This document shows positions 40,272 through 48,718 of a DNA stretch of 64,000 bases, piece by piece (positions within the stretch are counted from its first letter, which is position 1; each line of letters opens with the position of its first letter). The notes below the pieces were generated by a model that saw only the letters and a list, made by a program, of their open reading frames with translations, had not been told where the DNA came from and did not search any database. The translations under genes were made by a program, and so were the position numbers. This DNA is from DAOQAU01 sp964640325 (lineage in GTDB: Bacteria > Cyanobacteriota > Vampirovibrionia > Gastranaerophilales > Gastranaerophilaceae): positions 1-64,000 of the forward strand of contig CAZXID010000005.1 in NCBI GenBank assembly GCA_964640325.1. The letters are read 5' to 3'.

Positions 40272-42101
40272 ATGAAAGAAATTTTGCAAAATGTTTTCGG
40301 AAATTCCGATAATAGTGCCTTGAATAAATCAAAGGTATTCTTGAAAAACATGATAAGTAATCATCCCGAGATGTTTACGGTTTTGTTTTTGTTTTTTATG
40401 TGTCTGCTCTTTTTGTTTTTCGGATTGAATTTTTATCCTTTGATTGACGTTGATGAGACAAGATATGCTGTTATTGCCAAAAATCTTATAGGTTCAAGGG
40501 ATTGGAATAGTCTTATGCTTAACTACGAACCGTTTTTAGAAAAGCCGCCCTTATATTTTTGGCTTGTTGCTTTATCTATAAAAATATTTGGGGGGATGAG
40601 CGCTTTTGCCGTAAGATTCCCGATGGCAATTTTAGCCTCATTTTTGACTTTCTTTACATACTTTTTTGGGAAAAAAGTTATATCAAGAAAATTTGGAATA
40701 ATTAGCGCATTGGTTCTTTTGACAAGTATTTTCTTCTTAATTCTTTCGCATGTCGCAATATTAGATATAGTTTTAACGGTTTTTGTCGCAAGCGCTCTTT
40801 ATTGTGGTGTGTTGACAGATTTTTGTGAGCCTAAGTTTAAAAAATATTATTGGTTTTATTTTTATCTTTTTATGGGGTTTGGAGTTTTGGCAAAAGGGGT
40901 TCTTGCATTTGTACTTCCGCTTCTTATAATATTTGTTTATAAATTGGCGCTAAAAGATGTTAAGGAAATGTTTAGGCCTATGCATATTTTGCCCGGAGTT
41001 ATAGTTTTTTTCGCAGCGGTGTTGCCCTGGCATATAATTATGTACCTTGAGTACGGAAATGTTTTTGTAAAAGAATATTTTCTTCTTCACCACTTTGCAA
41101 GGTTTATTGACTCTGCAAATATAGGCAGAGAAAGGCCTTTTTGGTATTTTATTCCGGTTTTCTTGTTAGGTTTCTTGCCTTGGACTCTCGTTTTTATTGC
41201 AGCTGCTGTTCGCGGATTTAATAAGCTTGCCGATAAGTTTGAGTCTTTGCAGGGTAATTTAAAAACTAAGCTTGCTTGTTTGTTTGAGGTTGAAACAAAC
41301 GAACAAAAATTGCTTTTGTTTGCTTGGCTTTATTTTATATTGGGCTTTTTATTCTTCTCATTATCAAGCACAAAATTGCCTACTTATATTTTACCTGTTT
41401 TTCCCGCTGCCGCACTTATTACGGGGCATTTTTGGTGGAAAAATGATGAAAAATTTGAAGATGAAAAAGCAATAGGATTTTGTACTAAAATTATTGCGGC
41501 AGTATTTATCATTACAGCTTTGGTCTTGAGTATAGGGTATTTGTTCCTTCCTCCAGATATCAAAGTTATGACTGAGCACTTTAAATCAATTGCGGTAAAC
41601 GGTACTTTTCTTTTAAGTATATTTTTGCTTTTAAGGCTTGATACAAAGCGTTCTTTGTCGATATTTTCAGGTTATATTTTCCTTATGTTATTTATGATAT
41701 CTTTAGGGGTTTCGTGTATTTTTAACTTTGTTTATCAATTCGGGCAGAATGAGCTCGTTACCTATGCTTCAACGGCTCAAGACGGGGTGTCGCAGTTGGT
41801 CACTTTTGATTTTGCTGTTAAACCCAGCATTATGACCGAGTACGGTAACAAAGTCCATTTTATTACAGATTCCGATTTTGATTTACTTGATGAAAAACTT
41901 AAATTTAAAAGCGCACCGACTTTTGTAATTATCAAAAATAAAAGCATGCAGGATGCAAATTTTGCGGGTAAAATTAATTCCAGACTGGAATTAATTTCTG
42001 AAGGTCGGAAGTATTCTTTGTATGTCAAGGATGTTAATAACAAATATAAAGATAATACGAGATTTTTTGCGGTTCAAAAAATAGGCATGCTCGATTATTA
42101 A
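40272..42101 (+). CDS. ArnT-like lipid-linked sugar transferase (GT83/PMT family)
   Basis: This 609-residue membrane protein has about 12 helices. The first periplasmic loop has the catalytic signature DVDETRYAVIAKNL and FLEKPPLYFWL, typical of ArnT-type enzymes that move a sugar from undecaprenyl phosphate to lipid A or another glycan. SSTKLPTYILPVFPAAAL is another family motif. Start ATG 40272 follows AAAGGAG; the upstream frame to 40212 is unlikely. A terminator follows directly. Donor and acceptor are unknown; lipid A decoration would fit the LPS-export genes in the window. Confidence 0.87.
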   Translation: MKEILQNVFGNSDNSALNKSKVFLKNMISNHPEMFTVLFLFFMCLLFLFFGLNFYPLIDVDETRYAVIAKNLIGSRDWNSLMLNYEPFLEKPPLYFWLVALSIKIFGGMSAFAVRFPMAILASFLTFFTYFFGKKVISRKFGIISALVLLTSIFFLILSHVAILDIVLTVFVASALYCGVLTDFCEPKFKKYYWFYFYLFMGFGVLAKGVLAFVLPLLIIFVYKLALKDVKEMFRPMHILPGVIVFFAAVLPWHIIMYLEYGNVFVKEYFLLHHFARFIDSANIGRERPFWYFIPVFLLGFLPWTLVFIAAAVRGFNKLADKFESLQGNLKTKLACLFEVETNEQKLLLFAWLYFILGFLFFSLSSTKLPTYILPVFPAAALITGHFWWKNDEKFEDEKAIGFCTKIIAAVFIITALVLSIGYLFLPPDIKVMTEHFKSIAVNGTFLLSIFLLLRLDTKRSLSIFSGYIFLMLFMISLGVSCIFNFVYQFGQNELVTYASTAQDGVSQLVTFDFAVKPSIMTEYGNKVHFITDSDFDLLDEKLKFKSAPTFVIIKNKSMQDANFAGKINSRLELISEGRKYSLYVKDVNNKYKDNTRFFAVQKIGMLDY

Positions 42102-42119
42102 ATATTTTATTTTTTGTAC

Positions 42120-42158
42120 GGGGAATTTTTGTTGTCAACAAAAATTCCCCTATTTTTT
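42120..42158 (+). terminator. Terminator of the ArnT-like gene
   Basis: GGGGAATTTTTGT and ACAAAAATTCCCC form a perfect 13-base stem with a 5-base loop, followed by TATTTTTTT, 18 bases after the stop. Confidence 0.88.
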
Positions 42159-42315
42159 TACTTAAATTCATTAAATTTTCTTCATTAAGATTGTAAAAAC
42201 TTTTTTTATTCAATAGGGGTAAGGGGCATGGTCAATTGTAAAAATTATTCAAAAATTTGTTACTTGTACATGATTGTTGAAGGATTAACATAATAATAAA
42301 GGGACCGAAGAAAAG

Positions 42316-42569
42316 GTGGATAGCTTTGAACATGTTGGTTTCGGGGTATGTATTAGAGCAAGGAAGAATGAATTAGAAAAGGGGTGATGGCTAACTAGGC
42401 TTTGCGAGGAACGGGGGAAATAACAAATCTGAGAGATGAAGGGATTATTGCTCCGTAAAAAAGGTTACTGGATTTGGGTATTGAGTTTAATTTTAGGGAA
42501 ATTAAAAAAAGTTTTTAACAAGCAAAGTTAAATGAAGTGATGAAAAAGATTAAAAAAGTCGGCTTGTAG
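42316..42569 (+). pseudogene. Decayed helix-turn-helix (XRE-type) regulator
   Basis: No open frame exists, but translated fragments line up as an XRE regulator. Frame one (42316-42387) reads GFGVCIRARKNELEKG then stop, like the first helix of HTH_3. Frame two gives ITNLRDEGIIAP (42420-42455), matching the ISNLERG...P recognition helix, then LLDLGIEFNFREIKK (42465-42509), like the AxALGIE segment after it, and KLNEVMKKIKKVGL. One frameshift and several stops interrupt it, and a few residues are missing. A terminator follows at 42623. An RNA gene is the alternative reading. Confidence 0.45.
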
Positions 42570-42622
42570 GTAGGCTAGTACTGAATAATTAGGAGTTTAT
42601 AAAAATCTGATAGTTGTAGATT

Positions 42623-42648
42623 AACTTGCCTCATGGCAAGTTTTTTTT
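42623..42648 (+). terminator. Intrinsic terminator after the decayed regulator
   Basis: AACTTGCC/GGCAAGTT (8-base stem, TCAT loop) is followed by six T. It marks the end of a once- or still-transcribed unit in this gap. Confidence 0.8.
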
Positions 42649-42651
42649 GGT

Positions 42652-42780
42652 GCTACGCACGTAGACACACTGTGTAGATTAATGAAAATGCTTTTGATTA
42701 ATGTTTTTTGGCTTTTTGATAATGCGCGGGTGTGTATAATGCCAAAATGCGCAATAATCCAAGACGTTGCTACGCACGTA
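42652..42780. repeat. Pair of 12-base direct repeats
   Basis: GCTACGCACGTA occurs at 42652-42663 and again at 42769-42780, each self-complementary at its core (CTACG/CGTAG in the first). The second copy lies inside the short ORF before anmK. Confidence 0.45.
42735..42740 (+). promoter_or_regulatory. -10 box six bases before a short ORF
   Basis: TATAAT, then GCCAAA, then ATG at 42747. The spacing is the same as at the other leaderless genes. Confidence 0.45.
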
Positions 42781-42827
42781 AACATAAGCGAAGGATTATT
42801 TGTTTTTGCGATATAATCAACTTATGA
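42747..42827 (+). CDS. Possible 26-residue leader peptide coupled to anmK
   Basis: The ATG six bases after TATAAT opens a 26-codon frame encoding a very basic peptide (MRNNPRRCYARKHKRR, then a Cys/Ile-rich end). Its TGA stop overlaps the anmK ATG as ATGA, the classic coupling arrangement. It contains the second GCTACGCACGTA repeat. The evidence is positional only. A second TATAAT inside it (42812-42817) could start anmK directly, so the peptide may be made only from the longer transcript. Confidence 0.35.
   Translation: MRNNPRRCYARKHKRRIICFCDIINL
42812..42817 (+). promoter_or_regulatory. -10 box for leaderless anmK
   Basis: TATAAT is followed by CAACTT and the ATG at 42824, exactly six bases; there is no ribosome site and no clear -35. 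Confidence 0.5.
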
Positions 42828-43954
42828 AAGAATTGGTTTCAAAAAAGGTTATAGCTTTGATGTCGGGGACTTCATGTGATTCGATTGATGTGGGATTGTG
42901 CCAAGTCATGCCTGATTTAACCTGCAAATTAATTGAGGGAATTAATTTTAAGTATCCCGAGCAGATAAGAGAAAATATTTTTAAAATTTTCAGAAACGAA
43001 TGTGATTTAAAAGATATTTGTCAAATGAATTTCGCAGTTGGACAATGTTTTGCAGACGGTGCTAATGAATTAATAAAAAAATACGGAAAGCCTGATTTTA
43101 TTTCTTCTCACGGACAGACAATTTTTCATTGTCCTTTTGATGAAAAAATTGAAGGAATAAACTTGAAAAGTACGCTACAGATAGGCGAATCTTCTGTTAT
43201 AGCACAAAAAACAGGTTGTATGACAATATCAAATTTTAGAGAAGCAGATATAGCACAAGGCGGAAACGGCGCGCCGTTGGTTTGTTTTTTTGATGAAAAA
43301 TGGGCAAGGCTGCTGAAAAAGAATGTTGCCATACAGAATATAGGCGGAATTTCTAATGTTACGGTGGTATCTGACAGCCGGCAAACCTTCGGCTTTGATA
43401 ATGCTGTCGGAAACCTTATGATAGATTACTGTGCAAACAAATTCTTTAATCTTCCCTATGATAAAGACGGTCAAATCGCATCAAGCGGTGTGGTTTGTGA
43501 AAGCTGGCTGAATTGTTTACTGGAAGATGAATACTACATTTGTCCCCCTCCTAAAACAACGGGGAGAGAGTATTTTTCGCCTTTGTATATAGAAAATGCG
43601 CTTAAATTTGCACCAGAAAAACACGAAGATATTATTGCCACCCTTACGGCATTAACCGCAAAATCAATCGCAGAGTCTTATGCAAGATTTGTATATTCTG
43701 ATGTGGATATAAAAGAAGTGATAATAGGAGGCGGCGGGGCTTACAATTTAACTTTGATGAAGTTTTTAAGAAAGTATTTGCCAAAGCACATTGAGCTTAA
43801 AACGCACGAAGATTATGGAATTTCCAACAATTTTAAGGAAGTTATGGCATTTGCGGTTTTGGGTTATTGCACTTATTATTCAATTCCGAATAATCTGCCA
43901 TCTTGTACAGGGGCTAAAAAGAGGGTAGTTTTAGGGAAAATCACTTATTGCTAA
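42824..43954 (+). CDS. anmK: Anhydro-N-acetylmuramic acid kinase
   Basis: This 376-residue enzyme phosphorylates anhydro-MurNAc from cell-wall turnover to MurNAc-6-phosphate. Motifs: VIALMSGTSCDSIDVG (phosphate loop), SSHGQTIFH, NIGGISNVT, FDNAVGNLMIDY and EVIIGGGGAYN. The real start is MKELVSKK at 42824, six bases after TATAAT; the frame to 42800 adds promoter sequence. The end overlaps the convergent nnrD by 24 bases. Confidence 0.95.
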   Translation: MKELVSKKVIALMSGTSCDSIDVGLCQVMPDLTCKLIEGINFKYPEQIRENIFKIFRNECDLKDICQMNFAVGQCFADGANELIKKYGKPDFISSHGQTIFHCPFDEKIEGINLKSTLQIGESSVIAQKTGCMTISNFREADIAQGGNGAPLVCFFDEKWARLLKKNVAIQNIGGISNVTVVSDSRQTFGFDNAVGNLMIDYCANKFFNLPYDKDGQIASSGVVCESWLNCLLEDEYYICPPPKTTGREYFSPLYIENALKFAPEKHEDIIATLTALTAKSIAESYARFVYSDVDIKEVIIGGGGAYNLTLMKFLRKYLPKHIELKTHEDYGISNNFKEVMAFAVLGYCTYYSIPNNLPSCTGAKKRVVLGKITYC

Positions 43955-44791
43955 ATGGATATAATCAATAAGATTAGAAGCAAGACAGGAATATTCTCCG
44001 AGTTTTTTGCTCGCAATTTCTGCTGTTTTTCCATGAAGATAAACCGCCAAAATGCTTGCTTCGTAAGGTGTTAGTCCTTGAGCCAGAAACCCAGAAATCA
44101 TGCCGGTTAAAACATCGCCGCTTCCGCCGTGGGAAAGGGCGGAGTTTCCTGTTTTGTTAACGTGGATTTTACCCTGCTTATTTGAAATAATTGTTTCGTG
44201 GAGTTTTAAAATTGTTGTGCAGTTGTATTCTTCTGAGCATTTTCTTGCAAAAAAATCAGGCGTTGAAATTATCGCTTCGGTATTTATTCCTAAAAGCCTT
44301 GCCAGTTCTTTGGGATGAGGGGTTAAAATTAAATTTTTAATTGGCGGATGTATTTTAAGCAGTGACAAGATATTTATTCCGTCGGCATCGATTACTATGG
44401 GAATATCAGTTTTTATCAAAACTTTAAGCAGTTTTTCAAAAAATTTAATTGTATTTTTGTTAGTTGAAAGCCCGCAGCCTATAGATATTACCTGATATTT
44501 ATTCAAAGATTTTTCTAAAATTCTAGAAAAATTTTGGATAAATTTTTCTCCTTCAAGCGGAAAAAAGATTACATCGGGCGTAAGTGCCGCAACAGAATTT
44601 ATAACAGGCTCTATGCTTGCAAGACTAACAAGTCCGCAGCCCACTTTTAGTGGTGCCAGGCTTGAAAAATAAGCCGCTCCCCGATAGTTAAAAGAGCCTG
44701 CAATATTTAGCACATGTCCGAAAGTTCCTTTGTTGGAGTTTTGAGGTCTTTGCGGAAGCAGGTATTGAATATCTTTTTCTTCATAATCCAT
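43931..44791 (-). CDS. nnrD: ADP-dependent NAD(P)H-hydrate dehydratase
   Basis: This 286-residue metabolite-repair enzyme restores NADH and NADPH from their hydrated forms. Motifs: NIAGSFNYRGAAYFSS (nucleotide loop), TPHPKELARLLG and HGGSGDVLTGMISGFLAQG, which carries the catalytic Asp. Bacterial proteins are often fused to an NnrE epimerase; here only the dehydratase is present. Its start lies 11 bases inside the end of trmL, so they are co-translated. Confidence 0.9.
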   Translation of the reverse strand: MDYEEKDIQYLLPQRPQNSNKGTFGHVLNIAGSFNYRGAAYFSSLAPLKVGCGLVSLASIEPVINSVAALTPDVIFFPLEGEKFIQNFSRILEKSLNKYQVISIGCGLSTNKNTIKFFEKLLKVLIKTDIPIVIDADGINILSLLKIHPPIKNLILTPHPKELARLLGINTEAIISTPDFFARKCSEEYNCTTILKLHETIISNKQGKIHVNKTGNSALSHGGSGDVLTGMISGFLAQGLTPYEASILAVYLHGKTAEIASKKLGEYSCLASNLIDYIHLAISDFP

Positions 44792-45236
44792 TTTGTCTTA
44801 TAGCCTCGTATAAAACTATTGAAACCGAGTTTGACAGATTCAGGCTTCTTTGCCCTTCAATCATCGGTATTGTAAGGGAAGCTTTACTGTTTTTTTCTAA
44901 AATTTCTTTTGGCAGCCCCCTTGTTTCAGGGCCGAATACAAGAAAATCACCTTCTTTGAATTTTGCATCAAAAAATGACTTTTTACTTTTCGTTGTCAGA
45001 TAATAAAAATTAGCATTATTGTATTTTTCTTTCAATTGCTCTAAAGTATCGAATTTGTATAAAATTACATTTTCCCAATAATCAAGTCCAGCTCGTTTTG
45101 TATATTTGTCGGAAAGTGAAAAGCCTAACTTTCCTACCAAAAAAAGCTCTGCTCCGGTGCAAGCGCATAACCTTGCAATGTTTCCTGTATTTTGTGGAAT
45201 TTCGGGCTCAAGTAAAACAATGTTAAACTTTTTCAT
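44781..45236 (-). CDS. trmL: tRNA (cytidine/uridine-2'-O)-methyltransferase TrmL-like
   Basis: This 151-residue SPOUT methyltransferase has LLEPEIPQNTGNIARLCA (the substrate-binding opening), FGPETRGLP and IPMIEGQRSLNLSNSVSI, which form the knot that binds S-adenosylmethionine. It modifies the wobble base 34 of certain tRNAs. The start MKKFNIV at 45236 fits the family; the frame offers one Met four codons earlier. It overlaps pgsA upstream by 14 bases. Confidence 0.92.
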   Translation of the reverse strand: MKKFNIVLLEPEIPQNTGNIARLCACTGAELFLVGKLGFSLSDKYTKRAGLDYWENVILYKFDTLEQLKEKYNNANFYYLTTKSKKSFFDAKFKEGDFLVFGPETRGLPKEILEKNSKASLTIPMIEGQRSLNLSNSVSIVLYEAIRQNGL

Positions 45237-45843
45237 TTTCAGTTTCAATTTCTTGCTTGAAAAACTTTTGGCTTTCGAATACCACGGGCAATCCTCTTAA
45301 AACGCAGAATTCTATTGCTATAAAAGCCGATATTAAAGCAATAATCTCTATTTTTATAGCATATTCAAGCTTTAGATACGGGATATTTGCCGCAATCAAA
45401 AGAATAAAAGCAAGTACTTTTGCAACGGCATAAGAGATTCTCGAAAATTTTGAGCTGCAAATAAAATGTCCGAATTTGCTTGATTGCATACTGCATTCAC
45501 CAAAGGCTGTGTAACCCTGTTCCAAAGCGACACTTCGAAGGCTATCCGTTACAAAACCTCTTGTAAGTGCTATTAAAGGAAAAGTTATCGGCAGCCAACC
45601 CAAAACCGCAAAAGAAACCCAAAAAGCATTTTCTGCGATTCTATCTCCCATAATATCCAAAACCGCACCTAATTTGGATGTTTCGTTAAATTTTCTTGCC
45701 ACCCAGCCGTCAACGCCGTCTAATATAAAGGCAATAATGGTAAGTAAAAGCGCCCATATATAACCGTAAAAATCATATTGAAAAAGCAGATATATTGCCA
45801 AAAAGACCAAAAATATTCTGAAAATACTTATAAAATTTGCCAT
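45223..45843 (-). CDS. pgsA: CDP-alcohol phosphatidyltransferase (PgsA-like)
   Basis: This 206-residue membrane enzyme has the full CDP-alcohol signature: DGWVAR, then G after eight residues, then two Asp spaced by three (GAVLDIMGD). It replaces CMP on CDP-diacylglycerol with an alcohol; glycerol-3-phosphate is the commonest for this length, giving phosphatidylglycerol phosphate, but the alcohol is not provable. About five helices follow. The start follows GGAGG. Confidence 0.82.
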   Translation of the reverse strand: MANFISIFRIFLVFLAIYLLFQYDFYGYIWALLLTIIAFILDGVDGWVARKFNETSKLGAVLDIMGDRIAENAFWVSFAVLGWLPITFPLIALTRGFVTDSLRSVALEQGYTAFGECSMQSSKFGHFICSSKFSRISYAVAKVLAFILLIAANIPYLKLEYAIKIEIIALISAFIAIEFCVLRGLPVVFESQKFFKQEIETENEKV

Positions 45844-45884
45844 GATACCTCCTTTTTTCTGTAATTGCGAGCCTTAGGACCGCG

Positions 45885-46883
45885 TTATTTCTTTAATCTT
45901 GAAATCGCAAAATCAAATTCATTAAGCTTTTCGACTTTTTCTCCCAGCATGACTTTTTCTGCTTCTTCAAGAATTTTTACTACGCTGACGCCATTTTCAC
46001 CGTCAGAGCGTGCTTTTTTGCCTGTTTCGCAGCATTGAACAAAATGTTGACATTCAAGTTTAAGCGGCTCTATTTCAAGATAATCTAAATGAACATCTTT
46101 TGATGCGCCTGCTGCAAGATTATCAAATATCTGAAGTTTGTTTTCAGCTACTGTGTCGTCCAAGATAGCGGTTGCCTTTGTGCCTCTTACTAAAAGTGTC
46201 ACGTGTTTTTTCGGTGTAATCCAACTGTCTGAAATGTGCGCTATTGCTCCGCCTTCAAACTCGATTCCCAAATGTGTTATGTCCATAATTTCATTTCTGT
46301 CAGATGAACAACCAACGGCAGAAAGTACTTTTAAAGGTTCTTTTCCTATAACATAGCTTATCATTGAAACATCATGGGGCGCCAAATCCCACATTACGCT
46401 TCTGTCGTTTTTAAAATAATTTACATTTAATCTGTCGCTTTGTGCATAGACAATTTCTCCCAAAACGCCTTCTTCGACAAGCATTTTAAGCCTGTTTACC
46501 GCAGGGTGGTACAAAAGCAAATGTCCGACCATTAATACCAATTCTCTTTCGTTTGCAAGTTTTGAAAGTTCTATGGCTTCTTGTGCGACAGTAGAAATGG
46601 GCTTTTCTACGTAGACATGTTTTCCCGCAAGGAGAAGTTGTCTGACTATTTTGTAATGGGTGTGGCTGGGTGTTACGACGGCCACGGCCGTTATTTCAGG
46701 ATTTTTTAAAATTTCGTTTAAGTCACGGCTAACCTTAACTTCAGGATAATCCTGTTTAACTTTATTCAAATTTTCCTCATCAATATCGCAGACAGTATCC
46801 AAAACATTTAGGTTATAAAAATTTCTTACAATGTTTCTTCCCCAAAGTCCGCATCCGATTACCGCTATTTTTTGTTTTTGCAT
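45885..46883 (-). CDS. Gfo/Idh/MocA-family NAD(P)-dependent oxidoreductase
   Basis: This 332-residue protein has an N-terminal Rossmann fold (VIGCGLWGRNIVRNF), the catalytic-loop VEKPIST and a C-terminal alpha/beta substrate domain with DLAPHDVSMI. Such enzymes oxidise or reduce sugars, often nucleotide sugars for surface glycans, which would suit the glycosyltransferase-rich window. The start follows GGGAGAA. Substrate is not known. Confidence 0.88.
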   Translation of the reverse strand: MQKQKIAVIGCGLWGRNIVRNFYNLNVLDTVCDIDEENLNKVKQDYPEVKVSRDLNEILKNPEITAVAVVTPSHTHYKIVRQLLLAGKHVYVEKPISTVAQEAIELSKLANERELVLMVGHLLLYHPAVNRLKMLVEEGVLGEIVYAQSDRLNVNYFKNDRSVMWDLAPHDVSMISYVIGKEPLKVLSAVGCSSDRNEIMDITHLGIEFEGGAIAHISDSWITPKKHVTLLVRGTKATAILDDTVAENKLQIFDNLAAGASKDVHLDYLEIEPLKLECQHFVQCCETGKKARSDGENGVSVVKILEEAEKVMLGEKVEKLNEFDFAISRLKK

Positions 46884-46949
46884 GTTTTCTCCCGCTCTTT
46901 TCTTAATTATAATATAATTTCAGTTTTTTTCCTAATTCTGAATATAATT

Positions 46950-47879
46950 TTAAAGTCTTTTAATTTTACCTTTATTTATCAAGCAAAATACTTCTTGTTG
47001 CCCATCGATGTTATATATGCCTTTACAGGAAAGTTCATATTCAGGTTTATCTATAATCAAATATCTTTGTTTAAAACTGCTTAAGCAAAGAATCTCATTT
47101 TTTATGTCGAGTTTTATCAATTTTTCCATAAGGCTTATTTTTTCTTTAATTTCACCTTGTTCAAAATACGTTTCTACACTCGCGGTAAAATCTATTGACC
47201 AGCCTTGTTCTTTGAAGTCCGACTTTAATTTTTCAAAAGTTTTTTCAAAGTTGATAAAAACCTTGTCGATGGTATTAAAATTATTAAAATACATTAAAAT
47301 ATTATTATTTGCCGTTCTTTGCTGAAAATTTACCGATTTGGCAAGGTTTGAACAAAATAAATTGATTGCCAGCTGCTCTTTTTGTTCAGTTCCTTCATCA
47401 GTATTTCTGTCGAAAAAGCTGTCTTTTTTAAGATTTTTTGCGTAAAAAGAAGCAAGAATAATGAATTTTTTTTTCTTTGATTCTGAAAGTTTATTTTCAA
47501 CATCAAGTTGCATATTTAGTACGGTTTCAGTTTTTTCTTTGATAAAGTCGTGTATTTCTTCATATTTTTCACCGGTATTTTCTATGAATTCGGCAAAAAA
47601 TTTCAATCCCCAAGCAAAAAGAAGAATGAAAAACGTCGCATAAAGAAAAGAAAAATCAACACTTATTTGGTTAATAACTACATCTTTGTTGTAAAAAATA
47701 TGGACAACATCTTTTATCGGTTCAAAAAGCACGGCAACATTTTGAATAAACGGCACATTTGCAATCTGTAAAATCCAATACAGGATTATAAAAAAGCACC
47801 AAAAAACTAAAAACACCCTGACAGATTGTATCAAGTTAATAAATATTTCGAAAAATTTTTTCCCTAAATTATAAAACAA
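46950..47879 (-). CDS. Membrane protein of unknown function next to panC
   Basis: This 309-residue protein has two N-terminal membrane helices (LVFWCFFIILYWILQIA and FLYATFFILLFAWGLKFFAEF) and then a charged helical region (about 115-160) and a mixed cytoplasmic domain. It is not recognised. Its start lies 16 bases inside the panC end, so it follows panC by coupling. Composition is rich in Phe, Lys and Asn. A role in the pantothenate genes is not implied. Confidence 0.65.
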   Translation of the reverse strand: MFYNLGKKFFEIFINLIQSVRVFLVFWCFFIILYWILQIANVPFIQNVAVLFEPIKDVVHIFYNKDVVINQISVDFSFLYATFFILLFAWGLKFFAEFIENTGEKYEEIHDFIKEKTETVLNMQLDVENKLSESKKKKFIILASFYAKNLKKDSFFDRNTDEGTEQKEQLAINLFCSNLAKSVNFQQRTANNNILMYFNNFNTIDKVFINFEKTFEKLKSDFKEQGWSIDFTASVETYFEQGEIKEKISLMEKLIKLDIKNEILCLSSFKQRYLIIDKPEYELSCKGIYNIDGQQEVFCLINKGKIKRL

Positions 47880-48718
47880 TTGTCTATTAACCTCACATTA
47901 TCAACTTTTATTGCAATCAATACAACCGTGTTTTCATCGGCCGTTTCTTTTTCTTCAAGAGTTTCTTTATCGACGAATTCAAGATATTCAAGCTCATGAT
48001 GTTCGCTCAAAAACTCAAAAGCTGTTTCTGAAAGAGCTTTAACATCTTTTATTCCCTTATTATAACATGCTCTGATGTTATTTAAGATTTTGCTTAAGGC
48101 AAGGGCTTGATTTTTGTTTTCTTCAGATAAGTATTTATTGCGTGAGCTTAAGGCAAGCCCTTTTTCATCTCTGATTATCGGGCAGGATACGATTTTAATC
48201 GGGATATTTAAATCTTCAACCGTTTTTTTAATTATGGCAAGCTGCTGAAAATCTTTTTGCCCGAAAAATGCAAAATCAGGCTGAATAATGTTGAAAAGTT
48301 TTGTAACTATGGTACAAACTCCGTCAAAATGTCCCGTACGGGTTTTTCCGCATAATTTGTCGACATAAAAATAAGGCGGAACAACATAAGTGAAAAAATC
48401 GTTTGAAATTTTATTTTCTTGTGGATACATTTCTTCGACACTCGGGGCAAAAACTAAATCCACATGAGCTTTTTTGCACAATTCCAAATCTTCCATCAGG
48501 GTTTTGGGGTATTTATCCAAATCTTCTGAAGGTCCGAATTGAGCAGGATTTACAAAAATCGAAACAACCGTTTTGTCACAGGTTTCTGTGCTTTTTTTAA
48601 TCAGACTTAAATGCCCTTCGTGCAGCGCACCCATAGTCGGCACAAACCCTACTTTTAGACCTTCTTTTTTCCATTTTGAAATTTTTTGTCTGATCTGAGA
48701 AATTTCTTTTTCTAGCAT
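47864..48718 (-). CDS. panC: Pantothenate synthetase
   Basis: This 284-residue enzyme joins pantoate and beta-alanine with ATP. Motifs: GFVPTMGALHEGHLSLI (ATP-binding HxGH), VSIFVNPAQFGP, GKTRTGHFDGVCTIV, FFGQKDFQQ and LALSSRNKYL. It overlaps panB by 7 bases, giving a coenzyme A operon panB-panC. No panD is seen here. Confidence 0.96.
   Translation of the reverse strand: MLEKEISQIRQKISKWKKEGLKVGFVPTMGALHEGHLSLIKKSTETCDKTVVSIFVNPAQFGPSEDLDKYPKTLMEDLELCKKAHVDLVFAPSVEEMYPQENKISNDFFTYVVPPYFYVDKLCGKTRTGHFDGVCTIVTKLFNIIQPDFAFFGQKDFQQLAIIKKTVEDLNIPIKIVSCPIIRDEKGLALSSRNKYLSEENKNQALALSKILNNIRACYNKGIKDVKALSETAFEFLSEHHELEYLEFVDKETLEEKETADENTVVLIAIKVDNVRLIDNCFII

Noticed and set aside
42293..42650. Structured non-coding RNA (RNase P, tmRNA, 6S)
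   Set aside because: None of the conserved RNase P, tmRNA or 6S motifs that I know are present, and fragments of a helix-turn-helix protein explain much of the stretch better. An unknown RNA is not excluded.
42800..42823. Upstream in-frame start for anmK
   Set aside because: The added codons cover the TATAAT box; the family start is at 42824.
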